Below, one piece after another: positions 44,495-53,953 of a DNA stretch of 64,000 bases. A program made the position numbers and the translations under genes. The notes below the pieces were generated by a model. The model saw only the letters and a program-made list of their open reading frames with translations. It was not told where the DNA came from and did not search any database. The stretch lies in the NCBI GenBank assembly GCA_943788505.1, contig CALSQR010000002.1, positions 819,213 through 883,212 on the forward strand, in the 5' to 3' direction. The first letter of the stretch is position 1. Every line of letters starts with the position of its first letter. Source of the DNA: an uncultured bacterium. Lineage in GTDB: Bacteria; Bacteroidota; Rhodothermia; Rhodothermales; UBA10348.

Positions 44495-45898
44495 GTGAAA
44501 AAAGGATCCATAGTAACTCTGGACATCGAAAAGTTTGCCGACAAGGGCAAGTCCCTCACCCGGATGGATGGATACGTGGTTTTTGTCGCCGGAGCCGTCC
44601 CTGGGGATCGAGTGAAGGCTCGGGTATTTCGCAAACGCAAGAAGTTTGCCGAGGCCGCGATCGTTGAACTGATCGAAGCCAGTCCCCTTCGTACAGATCC
44701 GGTTTGTCGATATTTCGGTACGTGCGGTGGTTGTAAGTGGCAGCACGTGAAATACGATGCTCAACTCGATGCCAAGAGGCAGTCTGTCAAGGAAGCGTTC
44801 GAGCACAGCGGAGGGTTTGAAAACGTTACTGTTCATCCAACGCTGAAAGCGAATGACATCTATCATTACCGCAATAAGATGGAGTTCAGCTTCAGTGCCG
44901 GGCGGTGGTTGACTCCAGAAGAAATCGCCTCCGACGAGAAATTTGACACCTCGTTTGCGCTAGGACTCCACGTGCCGGGCAATTATGCGAAGGTGCTAGA
45001 CCTGCAAGAGTGCCATCTTCAGTCCGAGCTAAGTACTCGCATTGTAAATGCCGTCCGGGATCTTGCTAAAGAAAATGAGTGGGCCGCTTGGGATACACGC
45101 AATCATAGCGGCTATCTAAGGCATCTTGTCATCCGTCAGGCAGCCCACACGGAAGAGCTCATGGTCAACCTGGTGACCAGTCACAGAAATGAAGGGCGTA
45201 TCGCTGTGTTCAAGGAATTTCTGCAGACCTCTTTCCCTGAAGTCACAACACTTGTCAACACTATCAACTCAGGCGTCGCTCAAACCGCGTTTGGCGAGGA
45301 AATGCATGTCGATTTTGGGTCGGGTGTTATTCATGATCGAATTGGAGACAACACGTTTGAAATCGCCTCCAATGCGTTCTTTCAGACGAACACGAAACAA
45401 GCAGAAACTCTATACAAAGTAGCTGCTGATTACGCAGCCTTTACACCAGACGACCTCGTGTATGACTTGTACTGCGGTGCCGGAACGATCTCCCTCTATA
45501 TCGCTCCACACGTGAAACGCGTCGTAGGTGTAGAGTTGGTCGAGGAAGCCGTAGTGAATGCTCGCAGCAATGCCGAAAAGAACAACATCGACAACGTCTC
45601 CTTCGAAACGGGGGACATGATGAAACTCTTCAATGCTGACTTCATCAAGAAGAACGGGCGGCCCGATGTCTTGATCGTGGACCCTCCTCGGGCTGGGCTC
45701 CATCCAAAGGTCGTTCGGCAGATTGGTGAGCTAGCCGTCGAGCGGTTCATCTATGTCTCTTGCAATCCAATCTCTCAGGCGCGCGACCTGTCGTATTTGA
45801 CGGATGTGTATGAGGTAGAGGAAGTACAGCCGGTAGATCTCTTTCCCCACACGCACCATATTGAGTCCGTCGCTAAGCTGCGCCTGAAATCCTCATGA
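44495..45898 (+). CDS. rlmD: 23S rRNA (uracil-5-)-methyltransferase, RlmD/TrmA family
   Basis: A 467-residue SAM-dependent RNA m5U methyltransferase. The TRAM-like start (VTLDIEKFADKGKSLTRMDG) is followed by iron-sulfur cysteines in CRYFGTCGGCKWQH and a later Cys in DLQECHLQ. The methyltransferase core reads DLVYDLYCGAGTISLYIA, then ILIVDPPRAGLHPKVV and the catalytic FIYVSCNP. Whether the target is U1939 or another uridine is not proven. The start is GTG 44495. The stop overlaps the next gene's ATG (ATGA). Confidence 0.9.
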   Translation: MKKGSIVTLDIEKFADKGKSLTRMDGYVVFVAGAVPGDRVKARVFRKRKKFAEAAIVELIEASPLRTDPVCRYFGTCGGCKWQHVKYDAQLDAKRQSVKEAFEHSGGFENVTVHPTLKANDIYHYRNKMEFSFSAGRWLTPEEIASDEKFDTSFALGLHVPGNYAKVLDLQECHLQSELSTRIVNAVRDLAKENEWAAWDTRNHSGYLRHLVIRQAAHTEELMVNLVTSHRNEGRIAVFKEFLQTSFPEVTTLVNTINSGVAQTAFGEEMHVDFGSGVIHDRIGDNTFEIASNAFFQTNTKQAETLYKVAADYAAFTPDDLVYDLYCGAGTISLYIAPHVKRVVGVELVEEAVVNARSNAEKNNIDNVSFETGDMMKLFNADFIKKNGRPDVLIVDPPRAGLHPKVVRQIGELAVERFIYVSCNPISQARDLSYLTDVYEVEEVQPVDLFPHTHHIESVAKLRLKSS

Positions 45899-46893
45899 CG
45901 GAACTGGCCGGAAAGACCGCATTCCTTACCGGAGGAACGGGTTTCGTGGGAAGCCATCTTGCCGAGCGCTTAATCGCTGAGGGAGTCCGAGTGCGTTGTC
46001 TCGTGCGGTCTGACCCGAAATGGCTTGATGGAATGGACGTTGAGCTTGTGAGGGGATCACTGAATGATCCAGATAGCTTAGATCAAGGTATTGAAGGGGC
46101 CGATTTCGTCTTTCACTTGGCAGGACGAACCCGCGGGCTGAACTGGAGCGAGTTCGAACGGGATAACGTTTCAGGAACGGTCAATTTGCTTGAATCCGTC
46201 TATCGAAGCACTTCGGTGCAACGCACCATTGTTGCTAGTAGCTTGGCCGCAGTCGGGACATCTGACACAGATATTGCCGACGAATCGACGCCACTGAATC
46301 CTGTGAGTGACTACGGTCGGAGCAAAGCGATCATGGAAGAGCGGATTGCTGACTTCAATGATCGGATGCCTTTGGCCATTGTGCGCCCGCCTGCCGTGTA
46401 CGGTCCTCGGGAATCAGATATCCTGACTTTCTTCCAGACTGTTGATCGAGGCTTGTGCCCTATCGTGGGAGCCGCTGGCAAGGCCTCACTTAGTCTTGTT
46501 CATGTTAATGACCTCATCGATGGCATTCTGCTAACTGCGCTCCATCCAGATGCGGCCAACCGCACGTGGTTTCTCGGAGGACCTGAGCAGGCAGCATGGG
46601 CCCAGATCAGAGATGCTGCCGCTACATCGCTTAATCGTCGGGTGCTGACACTGCGGATTCCACGCTTTGTGCTCCCCATCGTAGGTACAGTAAGTGAGAT
46701 TGTCGGGCGCTTATCCGGATCATATCCTCCGCTAAATCGCGAAAAGGCCAAGGAAATTTTGCATGCGACGCTGATGTGCGATAGCTCAGCCGCCATGCGC
46801 GATCTTGGATACGCACCTAAGATTACTCCTATGGAGGGCGTGCCCTCTACTATTGACTGGTACAAGAAACAGGGCTGGTTGGCGACTCGCTAA
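45895..46893 (+). CDS. NAD-dependent epimerase/dehydratase (extended SDR)
   Basis: A 332-residue extended short-chain dehydrogenase. The Rossmann motif is LTGGTGFVGSHLAERLI, followed by FHLAGRT. The catalytic region has SSLAAVG and YGRSKAIMEERI (Y-x3-K). AIVRPPAVYGPRE fits nucleotide-sugar epimerases and 3-beta-hydroxysteroid-like reductases. The substrate is uncertain: sugar nucleotide or a small carbonyl compound. It overlaps the rRNA methyltransferase gene by four bases (ATGA). The 185 bases that follow hold nothing recognisable. Confidence 0.85.
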   Translation: MTELAGKTAFLTGGTGFVGSHLAERLIAEGVRVRCLVRSDPKWLDGMDVELVRGSLNDPDSLDQGIEGADFVFHLAGRTRGLNWSEFERDNVSGTVNLLESVYRSTSVQRTIVASSLAAVGTSDTDIADESTPLNPVSDYGRSKAIMEERIADFNDRMPLAIVRPPAVYGPRESDILTFFQTVDRGLCPIVGAAGKASLSLVHVNDLIDGILLTALHPDAANRTWFLGGPEQAAWAQIRDAAATSLNRRVLTLRIPRFVLPIVGTVSEIVGRLSGSYPPLNREKAKEILHATLMCDSSAAMRDLGYAPKITPMEGVPSTIDWYKKQGWLATR

Positions 46894-47078
46894 GACGTGT
46901 AGTACGAAGAATCAGGTCCGCACCGAGACCAATTGTACCTGTATGACTGCATCGCCACCCTATTTGAAACCCGTAAGAATTGGCATTCAGGGACAGGGAG
47001 TGAGAATCCTGTGAGGTTCCAGTTCGTTGACGCTCGCCCTATACTGCACTAATTCCCACCATCCCCCGAATCCACGTC

Positions 47079-50000
47079 GTGAGCAACCTAGGTTTCAACA
47101 CCGGTTACATCGAAGAACTGTATCGCCAGTATCTCGAAAATCCCGATAGTGTCGGCGAAAGCTGGCAGGAATTTTTCCAGGGCTTTAAACCTGACGACGG
47201 GTTCGTTGCAGCGGCTCAACCTGCGCCTACCCAAGCACCGCCAGCAGCAAACGTACCCGAAGGAGGAGTTCCACAAACTCCTGCTTCACCAGCTGAAGCT
47301 GTAAAGGAGGCAGCGTCCTACGCCGAAGAGAATATCATCCGTGGTCCGGCTGCCAAGATTGTGGAAAACATGGAGGCAAGCCTCGGTGTGCCTACGGCCA
47401 CATCGGTACGGACTATCCCTGTTAAGCTCATGGCAGAGAATCGTGCGTTGATTAACGAGCATCAGCGATACGTGGGTGGAAACAAGGTTTCCTATACTCA
47501 TATCATCGCCTGGGCCATCGTGCGAGCGCTTCGCGTATACCCGTCGATGAACACGACCTATCGCAAGGAAGCGGATGGACATATCCAGGTTATCCCGCAT
47601 GACGTAAACCTTGGACTGGCCATCGATATCGAACGACGAGGCAAGCGAACCTTACTCGTTCCCAATATCAAGGCAGCCAACAACCTTAATTTTGCGCAGC
47701 TCCTGGGCGCGTACAACGACATTGTGCGTCGGGCTAGAGACAATAAGCTCAGTATTGACGATTTCAGCCGTACTTCGGCCACGCTGACCAACCCAGGTAT
47801 GATCGGGACTAACCTCAGTGTTCCAAGGCTGATGCCCGGGCAGGGCGTCATTGTTGGAGTAGGCTCAATCGGCTATCCGACGGAATACTATGCCGTACCC
47901 CCTGAGATGATCAGCCAGACCGGGATTTCGCAGGTTATGACGATCACGTCTACCTATGATCATCGGGTCATTCAGGGCGCCGAAAGTGGAGCATTCCTCG
48001 CACACATCGACGAACTACTGCGCGGCGAGCATGAGTTTTATCAAGGCATCTTCTCCGATCTCAATGTCCCCTTCCAGCCATGGACATTGGCACAGGACAC
48101 GACGCCTCGGGTTGGATCCACAGGTCGCAATGCCGAACTAGACCTCATCCGCAAAGAAGCTTCGGTTCTACAGCTCATCCGAGCCTTCCGAGTCAGGGGC
48201 CACCTTCAGGCGGACATCAATCCACTAGGGTATGATTGGGAGCAACATGCAGAATTAGATCCCGCGACATACGGACTCACCATCTGGGACTTGGATCGCA
48301 ACTTCGTGACCGGTGGACTGGGCGGGCAGGATACGCTACCACTTCGCGAAATTCTGGACATCCTGCGCCGGACCTACACACGCAAAATTGGGATCGAGTT
48401 TATGCACATCTCATCTCCTGAGGAAAAGAGATGGTTGCAGGACCGCATCGAGCCAAGCGACGCAGAATACAGCTTTGACGAAGACGCCATGCGACGGATG
48501 CTGCAAAAGCTCAATGCAGCTGAGGCATTCGAAACATTCTTGCACACCAAGTACATCGGTCACAAGCGTTTCTCACTGGAAGGTTCAGAAACCATCATTC
48601 CGATGCTGGACCGCATCCTGTCTGACGCCGCTGAGCAGGGTGTTGACTCGGTTGTCATGGGAATGGCCCACCGAGGTCGTCTGAATGTGCTCGCTAACAT
48701 CATGAACAAGCCTTATGAGGTCATATTCTCGGAATTCGAGGGCAACCTTGATCCGACTACGACCCAGGGCTCCGGTGATGTGAAATACCATCTTGGTTCG
48801 AGCAGCAAGCACGAAGCACCTGATGGACAGGAGGTAACAATTGCCCTCGCATCCAACCCTAGCCACCTTGAGGCCGTCAATCCAGTGGTCGAAGGCATGG
48901 TTCGGGCTAAGCAGGAAGCACGGCGCGAAGCTCCGGACAATCCTGATGGCGACTATCTCGATTCGGTTATTCCACTGCTGATCCATGGGGATGCAGCCTT
49001 TGCCGGCCAGGGCGTCGTTGCTGAAACGCTCCACATGAGCCAGCTCCCAGGCTACCGAACCGGTGGTACGATCCACATCGTGATCAACAACCAGATTGGA
49101 TTTACTACGGGCCCGGAATCGGCTCGAAGTTCGACCTATGCCACCGATAGCGCTCGTATGATTCAGGCGCCAATTTTCCACGTAAACGGAGATGATCCTG
49201 AAGCGTGTTTGCGAGTGGCTAGACTTGCGCTAGAATATCGTCAAGCATTCAACAAGGATGTTGTCGTAGACATGCTTTCGTATCGTGTTCGCGGGCACAA
49301 TGAAGGGGACGAGCCCACCTACACCCAGCCGACGCTGTACCAGAAAATCGAGGTCAAGCGCTCACCACGAAAGTTGTATACCGAACTGCTTTTGCGTCGT
49401 GGCGACATGAAGCCAGAAGAAGCCGAGCAGATGCTGGATGATTATCGGGCACGTCTACAAGAAGCTTTTGAACGTACGAAAGAGCTGGTTGAACGCGAAG
49501 AACCTGCTGAAGAGGAATTGCTGCGCAAACATGAATCAGCACCTTTGCCGACTGTTACAACCTCAGCTCCATCTGAAGATTTAGCTGCAGTGGTAAAGGC
49601 GCTCATCAGCCTGCCGGACGACTTCAACGTACATCCGAAACTGCTTCGCCAGTTCTCGAAACGAGATAAACTCTATTTCGAGCAGAAGCGCATCGATTGG
49701 GGGTTTGCCGAGGCATTGGCTTTCGGATCCATCCTTTTGGAAGGAATCCGGATCAGGGTTAGTGGACAGGATTCACGGCGAGGAACGTTCAGCCATCGCC
49801 ATGCGGTACTGTATGACCAGAAATCGGGTGAACAGTACATTCCGCTGAATCATATGCGGGATGAGCAAGAACACCTGTTTATCTACGATTCTCTTCTTTC
49901 CGAGTATGCGGTCTGTGGCTTCGAGTATGGTTACTCGGTCGCTGCCCCGGACGCGCTCGTTGTGTGGGAAGCTCAGTTCGGAGATTTCGCCAATGGAGCG

Positions 50001-50711
50001 CAAATCGTGTTTGACCAATTTCTCTCAGCTGCGGAGTCCAAGTGGGGGCAAACTAGCAGCCTCACACTACTACTGCCGCACGGATTCGAAGGTCAGGGAC
50101 CAGAACATTCCTCTGCACGACTCGAGAGATTCCTGCAGTTGTGTGCTGAGAATAACATGATCGTTTGCTCGTTCTCAACGCCTGCCAACCTCTTCCATGG
50201 TTTGCGTAGGCAGTCTCGTAAGGAGATCCGAAAGCCACTGGTGGTTATGTCTCCAAAGAGCTTGCTACGCCACCCAGCCGTTCTGTCAACGCCTGAGGAG
50301 TTGGTCGACGGGTCCTTCCAAGAAATAATTCCTGCTTCGAATAAGTCGGCCAAACGAGTCGTGTTCTGCAGTGGAAAGGTCTACTATGATCTGGCTGAAG
50401 CAGCAACCAACGAAGATGTTGCCCTTGTTCGCATTGAACAACTTTATCCGTTCCCTACGAAGGCCGTGGTCTCGGAACTGAAGCGGTTGAAAGGCGCCAA
50501 AGATGTTGTTTGGGTTCAGGAAGAGCCAGCCAATATGGGCGCTTGGTCGTTTATCCGAGATCTACTGGACGAGGCCATTCATGATTCAGGACTCAAGGTG
50601 GGCCGCGTGAAGTACGTGGGACGCCGTGCTTCGGCCAGTCCGGCTTCAGGAAGCGCGCACGTACACTCGGCGGAACAGCAGGTCATCCTTCGCGAAGCGC
50701 TAACGATCTAA
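47079..50711 (+). CDS. kgd: Fused 2-oxoglutarate dehydrogenase E1 / succinyltransferase-like enzyme (KGD type)
   Basis: A 1210-residue multifunctional enzyme for the oxidative TCA step from 2-oxoglutarate. Residues 1-45 form the E1 N-terminal helix (LYRQYLENPDSVGESWQEFF), and a Pro/Ala linker reaches about 90. Residues about 95-325 form an E2 acyltransferase domain without a lipoyl module (its active-site motif reads TYDHRVIQGAESGAFLAHI). Residues about 360-1210 are the thiamine-diphosphate E1 (VVMGMAHRGRLNVLANIMNK, DAAFAGQGVVAETLHMSQLP, HNEGDEPTYTQPTLYQKIEV, SSLTLLLPHGFEGQGPEHSS). The design matches mycobacterial KGD, whose partner carries the lipoyl group. The start is GTG 47079. A strong terminator follows. 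Confidence 0.95.
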   Translation: MSNLGFNTGYIEELYRQYLENPDSVGESWQEFFQGFKPDDGFVAAAQPAPTQAPPAANVPEGGVPQTPASPAEAVKEAASYAEENIIRGPAAKIVENMEASLGVPTATSVRTIPVKLMAENRALINEHQRYVGGNKVSYTHIIAWAIVRALRVYPSMNTTYRKEADGHIQVIPHDVNLGLAIDIERRGKRTLLVPNIKAANNLNFAQLLGAYNDIVRRARDNKLSIDDFSRTSATLTNPGMIGTNLSVPRLMPGQGVIVGVGSIGYPTEYYAVPPEMISQTGISQVMTITSTYDHRVIQGAESGAFLAHIDELLRGEHEFYQGIFSDLNVPFQPWTLAQDTTPRVGSTGRNAELDLIRKEASVLQLIRAFRVRGHLQADINPLGYDWEQHAELDPATYGLTIWDLDRNFVTGGLGGQDTLPLREILDILRRTYTRKIGIEFMHISSPEEKRWLQDRIEPSDAEYSFDEDAMRRMLQKLNAAEAFETFLHTKYIGHKRFSLEGSETIIPMLDRILSDAAEQGVDSVVMGMAHRGRLNVLANIMNKPYEVIFSEFEGNLDPTTTQGSGDVKYHLGSSSKHEAPDGQEVTIALASNPSHLEAVNPVVEGMVRAKQEARREAPDNPDGDYLDSVIPLLIHGDAAFAGQGVVAETLHMSQLPGYRTGGTIHIVINNQIGFTTGPESARSSTYATDSARMIQAPIFHVNGDDPEACLRVARLALEYRQAFNKDVVVDMLSYRVRGHNEGDEPTYTQPTLYQKIEVKRSPRKLYTELLLRRGDMKPEEAEQMLDDYRARLQEAFERTKELVEREEPAEEELLRKHESAPLPTVTTSAPSEDLAAVVKALISLPDDFNVHPKLLRQFSKRDKLYFEQKRIDWGFAEALAFGSILLEGIRIRVSGQDSRRGTFSHRHAVLYDQKSGEQYIPLNHMRDEQEHLFIYDSLLSEYAVCGFEYGYSVAAPDALVVWEAQFGDFANGAQIVFDQFLSAAESKWGQTSSLTLLLPHGFEGQGPEHSSARLERFLQLCAENNMIVCSFSTPANLFHGLRRQSRKEIRKPLVVMSPKSLLRHPAVLSTPEELVDGSFQEIIPASNKSAKRVVFCSGKVYYDLAEAATNEDVALVRIEQLYPFPTKAVVSELKRLKGAKDVVWVQEEPANMGAWSFIRDLLDEAIHDSGLKVGRVKYVGRRASASPASGSAHVHSAEQQVILREALTI

Positions 50712-50773
50712 CGGGCTGGGTTGACATCGCACCCTATTGCTACCAATTACGACAGTTACGTACGGCAAATAAG

Positions 50774-50805
50774 AAAAGGCGCTCTCCAAAAGGAGAGCGC
50801 CTTTT
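50774..50805 (+). terminator. Intrinsic terminator after kgd
   Basis: A perfect 14-base stem (50774-50787 with 50792-50805, core GGCGCTCTCC) around an AAAA loop, starting about 60 bases after the kgd stop and ending in TTTT. Its A-rich left flank means it could also stop transcription from the rpsU side. Confidence 0.88.
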
Positions 50806-50882
50806 CACACCTCTCTGATGATGCCCGCGGCGTATAAGGTGGGAACGCCTCGGGAATCGGCAGTGTATATTTTTTGGGCTAC

Positions 50883-51074
50883 CTAGTAGCGCGGGCGACG
50901 ACGGGAGTTACGAGCAGCCTTCTGACGGGCCAAGCGACGTTCTTCAGACGGTTTCGTAAATGCCATGTTGCCACGGAAAATGCGAAGAACACGGCTGCGG
51001 TTTACGGCGCGTTTGAAACGGCGCAGTGCGCGGTCAATAGACTCGTTATCCCTAACTTTAATACCTACGGGCAC
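50883..51074 (-). CDS. rpsU: 30S ribosomal protein bS21
   Basis: A 63-residue basic protein with the bS21 pattern: MPVGIKVRDNESIDRALRRF, then KRAVNRSRVLRIFRGNMAFT and the Arg/Lys-rich RRLARQKAARNSRRRPRY. It starts at GTG 51074, preceded by an AGGAG nine bases upstream. In Bacteroidota, bS21 with bS6 and bS18 hides the anti-Shine-Dalgarno of 16S rRNA, and rpsU is one of the few genes with a strong Shine-Dalgarno. The gene is divergent from rdgB and has converging neighbour kgd. Confidence 0.95.
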   Translation of the reverse strand: MPVGIKVRDNESIDRALRRFKRAVNRSRVLRIFRGNMAFTKPSEERRLARQKAARNSRRRPRY

Positions 51075-51083
51075 GATGTATCA

Positions 51084-51088
51084 CTCCT
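51084..51088 (-). promoter_or_regulatory. Shine-Dalgarno of rpsU
   Basis: The minus strand reads AGGAG nine bases before the GTG start. The sequence around it, CACTCC-A-GGAGTG, is almost a perfect dyad and can pair as CACT/AGTG, partly covering the ribosome site. This suits autoregulation of bS21, known for Flavobacterium. Confidence 0.65.
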
Positions 51089-51120
51089 GGAGTGTTTTAA
51101 TTTTATCGAGTAAGCCTCAT

Positions 51121-51150
51121 AATATACGGCCTTTCATCCTTTGCAAGCAA
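51121..51150 (-). promoter_or_regulatory. Possible promoter of rpsU
   Basis: On the minus strand TTGCTT and TATATT are 18 bases apart, with the -10 about 46 bases before the rpsU start codon. It lies between the divergent rpsU and rdgB starts. Confidence 0.35.
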
Positions 51151-51155
51151 AGTCC

Positions 51156-51764
51156 ATGACGTCAGAGAACCCGTCCAAACTGCTCATATCGACACAAAAC
51201 CCCCATAAACTCCGTGAAATTCGTGCGATCATGAACAAATCAGACCTCGAACTGGTGAGCTTGGATGCGATTCATGATGCTCCAGAAGTGGTGGAAGACC
51301 GTGATACACTCGATGGTAATGCGTCAAAAAAGGCCGAAGAGCTATTTCAATTCGCCGGCTTACCTACTATGTCTGACGACACTGGGTTAGAAGTGGACGC
51401 TTTGGGGGGCGCGCCGGGTGTCCGATCCGCGCGCTTTGCCGGTGAAAACGCCACCGCGGCTGTCAACCGAGCCCTTCTTCTTGATCAACTCGAGGATTCG
51501 GACAACCGGCGCGCCCGATTTCGAACGATCGTCGCATTAACCACCTCTGAAGGCACCCGACTGTTTGAAGGCACTTGCGAAGGGGTGATCACCCGGGAGG
51601 AACGCGGCGATAGCGGTTTCGGATATGACTGCATCTTCCAACCAGACGGATATGATCAGACGTTCGCCGAGTTGCCATCGGATATCAAGAACGCTATCAG
51701 CCATCGCGGTAGGGCGCTTGCCCAGTTTGCCGAATGGATGACACATAATTCTCTTCCTGGCTAA
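51156..51764 (+). CDS. rdgB: XTP/dITP diphosphatase (RdgB/HAM1)
   Basis: Removes non-canonical purine nucleotides (ITP, dITP, XTP) by hydrolysing them to the monophosphate. 202 residues from ATG 51156; a TTG at 51141 is an alternative. The family's N-terminal STQNPHKLREI and the SDDTGLEVDALGGAPGVRSA active-site segment are present, followed by FEGTCEGVITREERGDSGFG, YDCIFQPDG and KNAISHRGRAL. It is followed after 13 bases by dtd, together a nucleotide/tRNA quality-control pair. Confidence 0.95.
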   Translation: MTSENPSKLLISTQNPHKLREIRAIMNKSDLELVSLDAIHDAPEVVEDRDTLDGNASKKAEELFQFAGLPTMSDDTGLEVDALGGAPGVRSARFAGENATAAVNRALLLDQLEDSDNRRARFRTIVALTTSEGTRLFEGTCEGVITREERGDSGFGYDCIFQPDGYDQTFAELPSDIKNAISHRGRALAQFAEWMTHNSLPG

Positions 51765-51777
51765 ACCTCCCAGCCCG

Positions 51778-52227
51778 ATGATAGCACTAGTTCAGCGCGT
51801 AAAACATGCTCGCGTAACCGTCGACTCCAGGGAAACGGGTTCTATAGGCGAAGGCCTGTTGATCCTTCTCGGTGTTCACACTACTGACACGGTAGATCTA
51901 GTCCCTTGGATCACCTCTAAATGCGCCAATTTGCGCATCTTCCCAGACGAGGATGGCCGGATGAATCGCTCCGTTCTGGATCATGGTGGACGTATACTGG
52001 TCGTTTCTCAGTTCACCTTGTATGGCAACGCTGAGAAAGGCAATCGACCTTCTTTCATTGAATCAGCCCGCCCAGAAATCGCAGAACCGCTGTACGAATT
52101 GTTTTGTCAAGAGCTATCCCGACTGACAGACCATCCAGTTGCCCAGGGTGAATTTGGTGCCATGATGGATGTTGAGCTTCTCAACTGGGGACCCGTTACG
52201 CTTTCCATCGAACGAAGAAACCAATAG
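51778..52227 (+). CDS. dtd: D-aminoacyl-tRNA deacylase
   Basis: Removes D-amino acids (and glycine) mischarged on tRNA. 149 residues, the family's length. Signature pieces are MIALVQRVKHARVTV at the start, the catalytic SQFTLYG, and NWGPVTL near the end (usually N-x-GPVT with Gly-cisPro). It lies 13 bases after rdgB. No unusual features. Confidence 0.95.
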   Translation: MIALVQRVKHARVTVDSRETGSIGEGLLILLGVHTTDTVDLVPWITSKCANLRIFPDEDGRMNRSVLDHGGRILVVSQFTLYGNAEKGNRPSFIESARPEIAEPLYELFCQELSRLTDHPVAQGEFGAMMDVELLNWGPVTLSIERRNQ

Positions 52228-52290
52228 CTGGACCGGTTGGTTGGCTTTCTCCTTCCTTTTAAAAAGACCCTTTCCTTGACTCACACTGCC

Positions 52291-53943
52291 ATGCCCCGCA
52301 TCCTCCCGCTATTGCTCATAGCCTTGATATTGACTGGCTGCAAAACCGAACGACCCGACGGGTACATTCTCACGGACGGTATCATCTACACGATGGACGA
52401 TGCCATGCCCGTCGCTGATGCCATGGCGATTGTTGATGGTAAAGTTGCTGCAGTGGGACATATTGAAGATGTCAGGGCAGCGCACCCCGATCTTCAGGAG
52501 CGCTCTGTTAATGGTAAGAGTGTCATCCCCGGGTTTACGGACTCCCACGGACACTTTATGGGGCTTGGTCTCGAAAAATTAAGTGTCGATTTACGCGGCT
52601 CCCAATCCATTAGCGATGTTATTCAACGAATCCGGGATTTCCATCCTGAGTTAGAGGCTGGAGAATGGATCAGAGGTCGAGGCTGGAATCAAGTCCTTTG
52701 GGCCGGGCAGGAGTTTCCCACCAGACAGGACCTGGATCAATACTTCCCCAATAACCCTGTTTATCTACGACGAATTGATGGACACGCTGCATGGTTTAAT
52801 ACAGCAGCTATGAATTTGGCCGGCTTCGATTCTATTCAGTCCGCGCAAGATCCGGTAGGGGGAGCCATCATTCGGGATATAGCAGGTGTCCCGACAGGTG
52901 TTTTCATTGACAATGCGATCGATATGGTGGCTCATCTTGTCCCAGGGTGGACCGAAGAGCAGCTTGATCAAGCCCTCACTCTTGCAATGGAAGAAGCAGC
53001 AGAAATGGGGCTAACAGGTATTCATGACGCGGGTGTCAATATGGGGACAATTGATCGCTATAAGCGCTTCATCGATGAGGACCGATTTACAGTTCGTATG
53101 TATGCCATGGTGGGAGGGGTTGGCTCAACGTTTGATGCTCTCTGCAACCAGCACATTATCGATTACGGCGATCGGCTAACGGTCCGCTCGGTGAAATTGT
53201 ATCTGGACGGAGCGCTTGGTAGCCGTGGCGCAGCGTTGCTCGAGGACTATAGTGACGCTCCGGGAAATCGCGGACTGCTCTTCAGTGAGCCGGAAGAATT
53301 CTCCCAGGCCGTTCAGCGCTCTGTAGAGTGTGGTTATCAAGTAAACACGCATGCCATCGGAGACCGGGGTAACAGGGTTCTCGTTGAGAGCTATGAGTTG
53401 GCCGGTATCACTCCAGATATGCGCCCTCGTGATGAGCACACACAAATTGTTGCCCTTGAGGATATCCCGCGCTTTCAGAAGCTGGGCATTATTGCTTCAA
53501 TGCAGCCAACGCATGCCACCAGTGACTTAAACATGGCTGAGGACCGCTTAGGGCCTCACCGCATCAAAGGCGGTTATGCGTGGCGCACACTCATGGACGC
53601 AGGCATTCCGTTGGCATTTGGATCCGACTTCCCGGTTGAAAAATCCAATCCCATCGAGGGATTCTTTTCCGGTGTGACGCGTCAGACCCAAGATCTTCTG
53701 CCAGAAGGCGGATGGTTTCCGGAGGAACGTCTGACGCGGGAAGAAACGCTAAGCGCTTTCACCAAAGGTGGTGCGTTTGCCGCTTTTCAGGAAGATCAGC
53801 TAGGATCTCTTTCTCCTGGCAAGCACGCTGATTTCGTCGTACTGTCTGCGGACATCATGACTATTGCACCGCCTCAAATTCTGGAAACGAAAGTGGATGC
53901 CACTTTCTTTGAAGGCAAATTGATCTACGGCTCTCTCAACTGA
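52291..53943 (+). CDS. Lipoprotein amidohydrolase (YtcJ-like)
   Basis: A 550-residue amidohydrolase of the YtcJ/amidohydrolase-3 group. Start ATG 52291 gives a lipoprotein signal (MPRILPLLLIALILTGC); a longer reading from 52237 is rejected because the lipobox would be too deep. The metal site is seen in GFTDSHGHFMGLGLEKL (HxH), a conserved VKLYLDGALGSRGAALLEDY with Lys, NTHAIGDRGNR, and the late GSDFPVE. Such enzymes hydrolyse amides or esters; a substrate is not known. It would sit in the periplasm or on the outer membrane. Confidence 0.88.
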   Translation: MPRILPLLLIALILTGCKTERPDGYILTDGIIYTMDDAMPVADAMAIVDGKVAAVGHIEDVRAAHPDLQERSVNGKSVIPGFTDSHGHFMGLGLEKLSVDLRGSQSISDVIQRIRDFHPELEAGEWIRGRGWNQVLWAGQEFPTRQDLDQYFPNNPVYLRRIDGHAAWFNTAAMNLAGFDSIQSAQDPVGGAIIRDIAGVPTGVFIDNAIDMVAHLVPGWTEEQLDQALTLAMEEAAEMGLTGIHDAGVNMGTIDRYKRFIDEDRFTVRMYAMVGGVGSTFDALCNQHIIDYGDRLTVRSVKLYLDGALGSRGAALLEDYSDAPGNRGLLFSEPEEFSQAVQRSVECGYQVNTHAIGDRGNRVLVESYELAGITPDMRPRDEHTQIVALEDIPRFQKLGIIASMQPTHATSDLNMAEDRLGPHRIKGGYAWRTLMDAGIPLAFGSDFPVEKSNPIEGFFSGVTRQTQDLLPEGGWFPEERLTREETLSAFTKGGAFAAFQEDQLGSLSPGKHADFVVLSADIMTIAPPQILETKVDATFFEGKLIYGSLN

Positions 53944-53953
53944 GTCCGACGGC

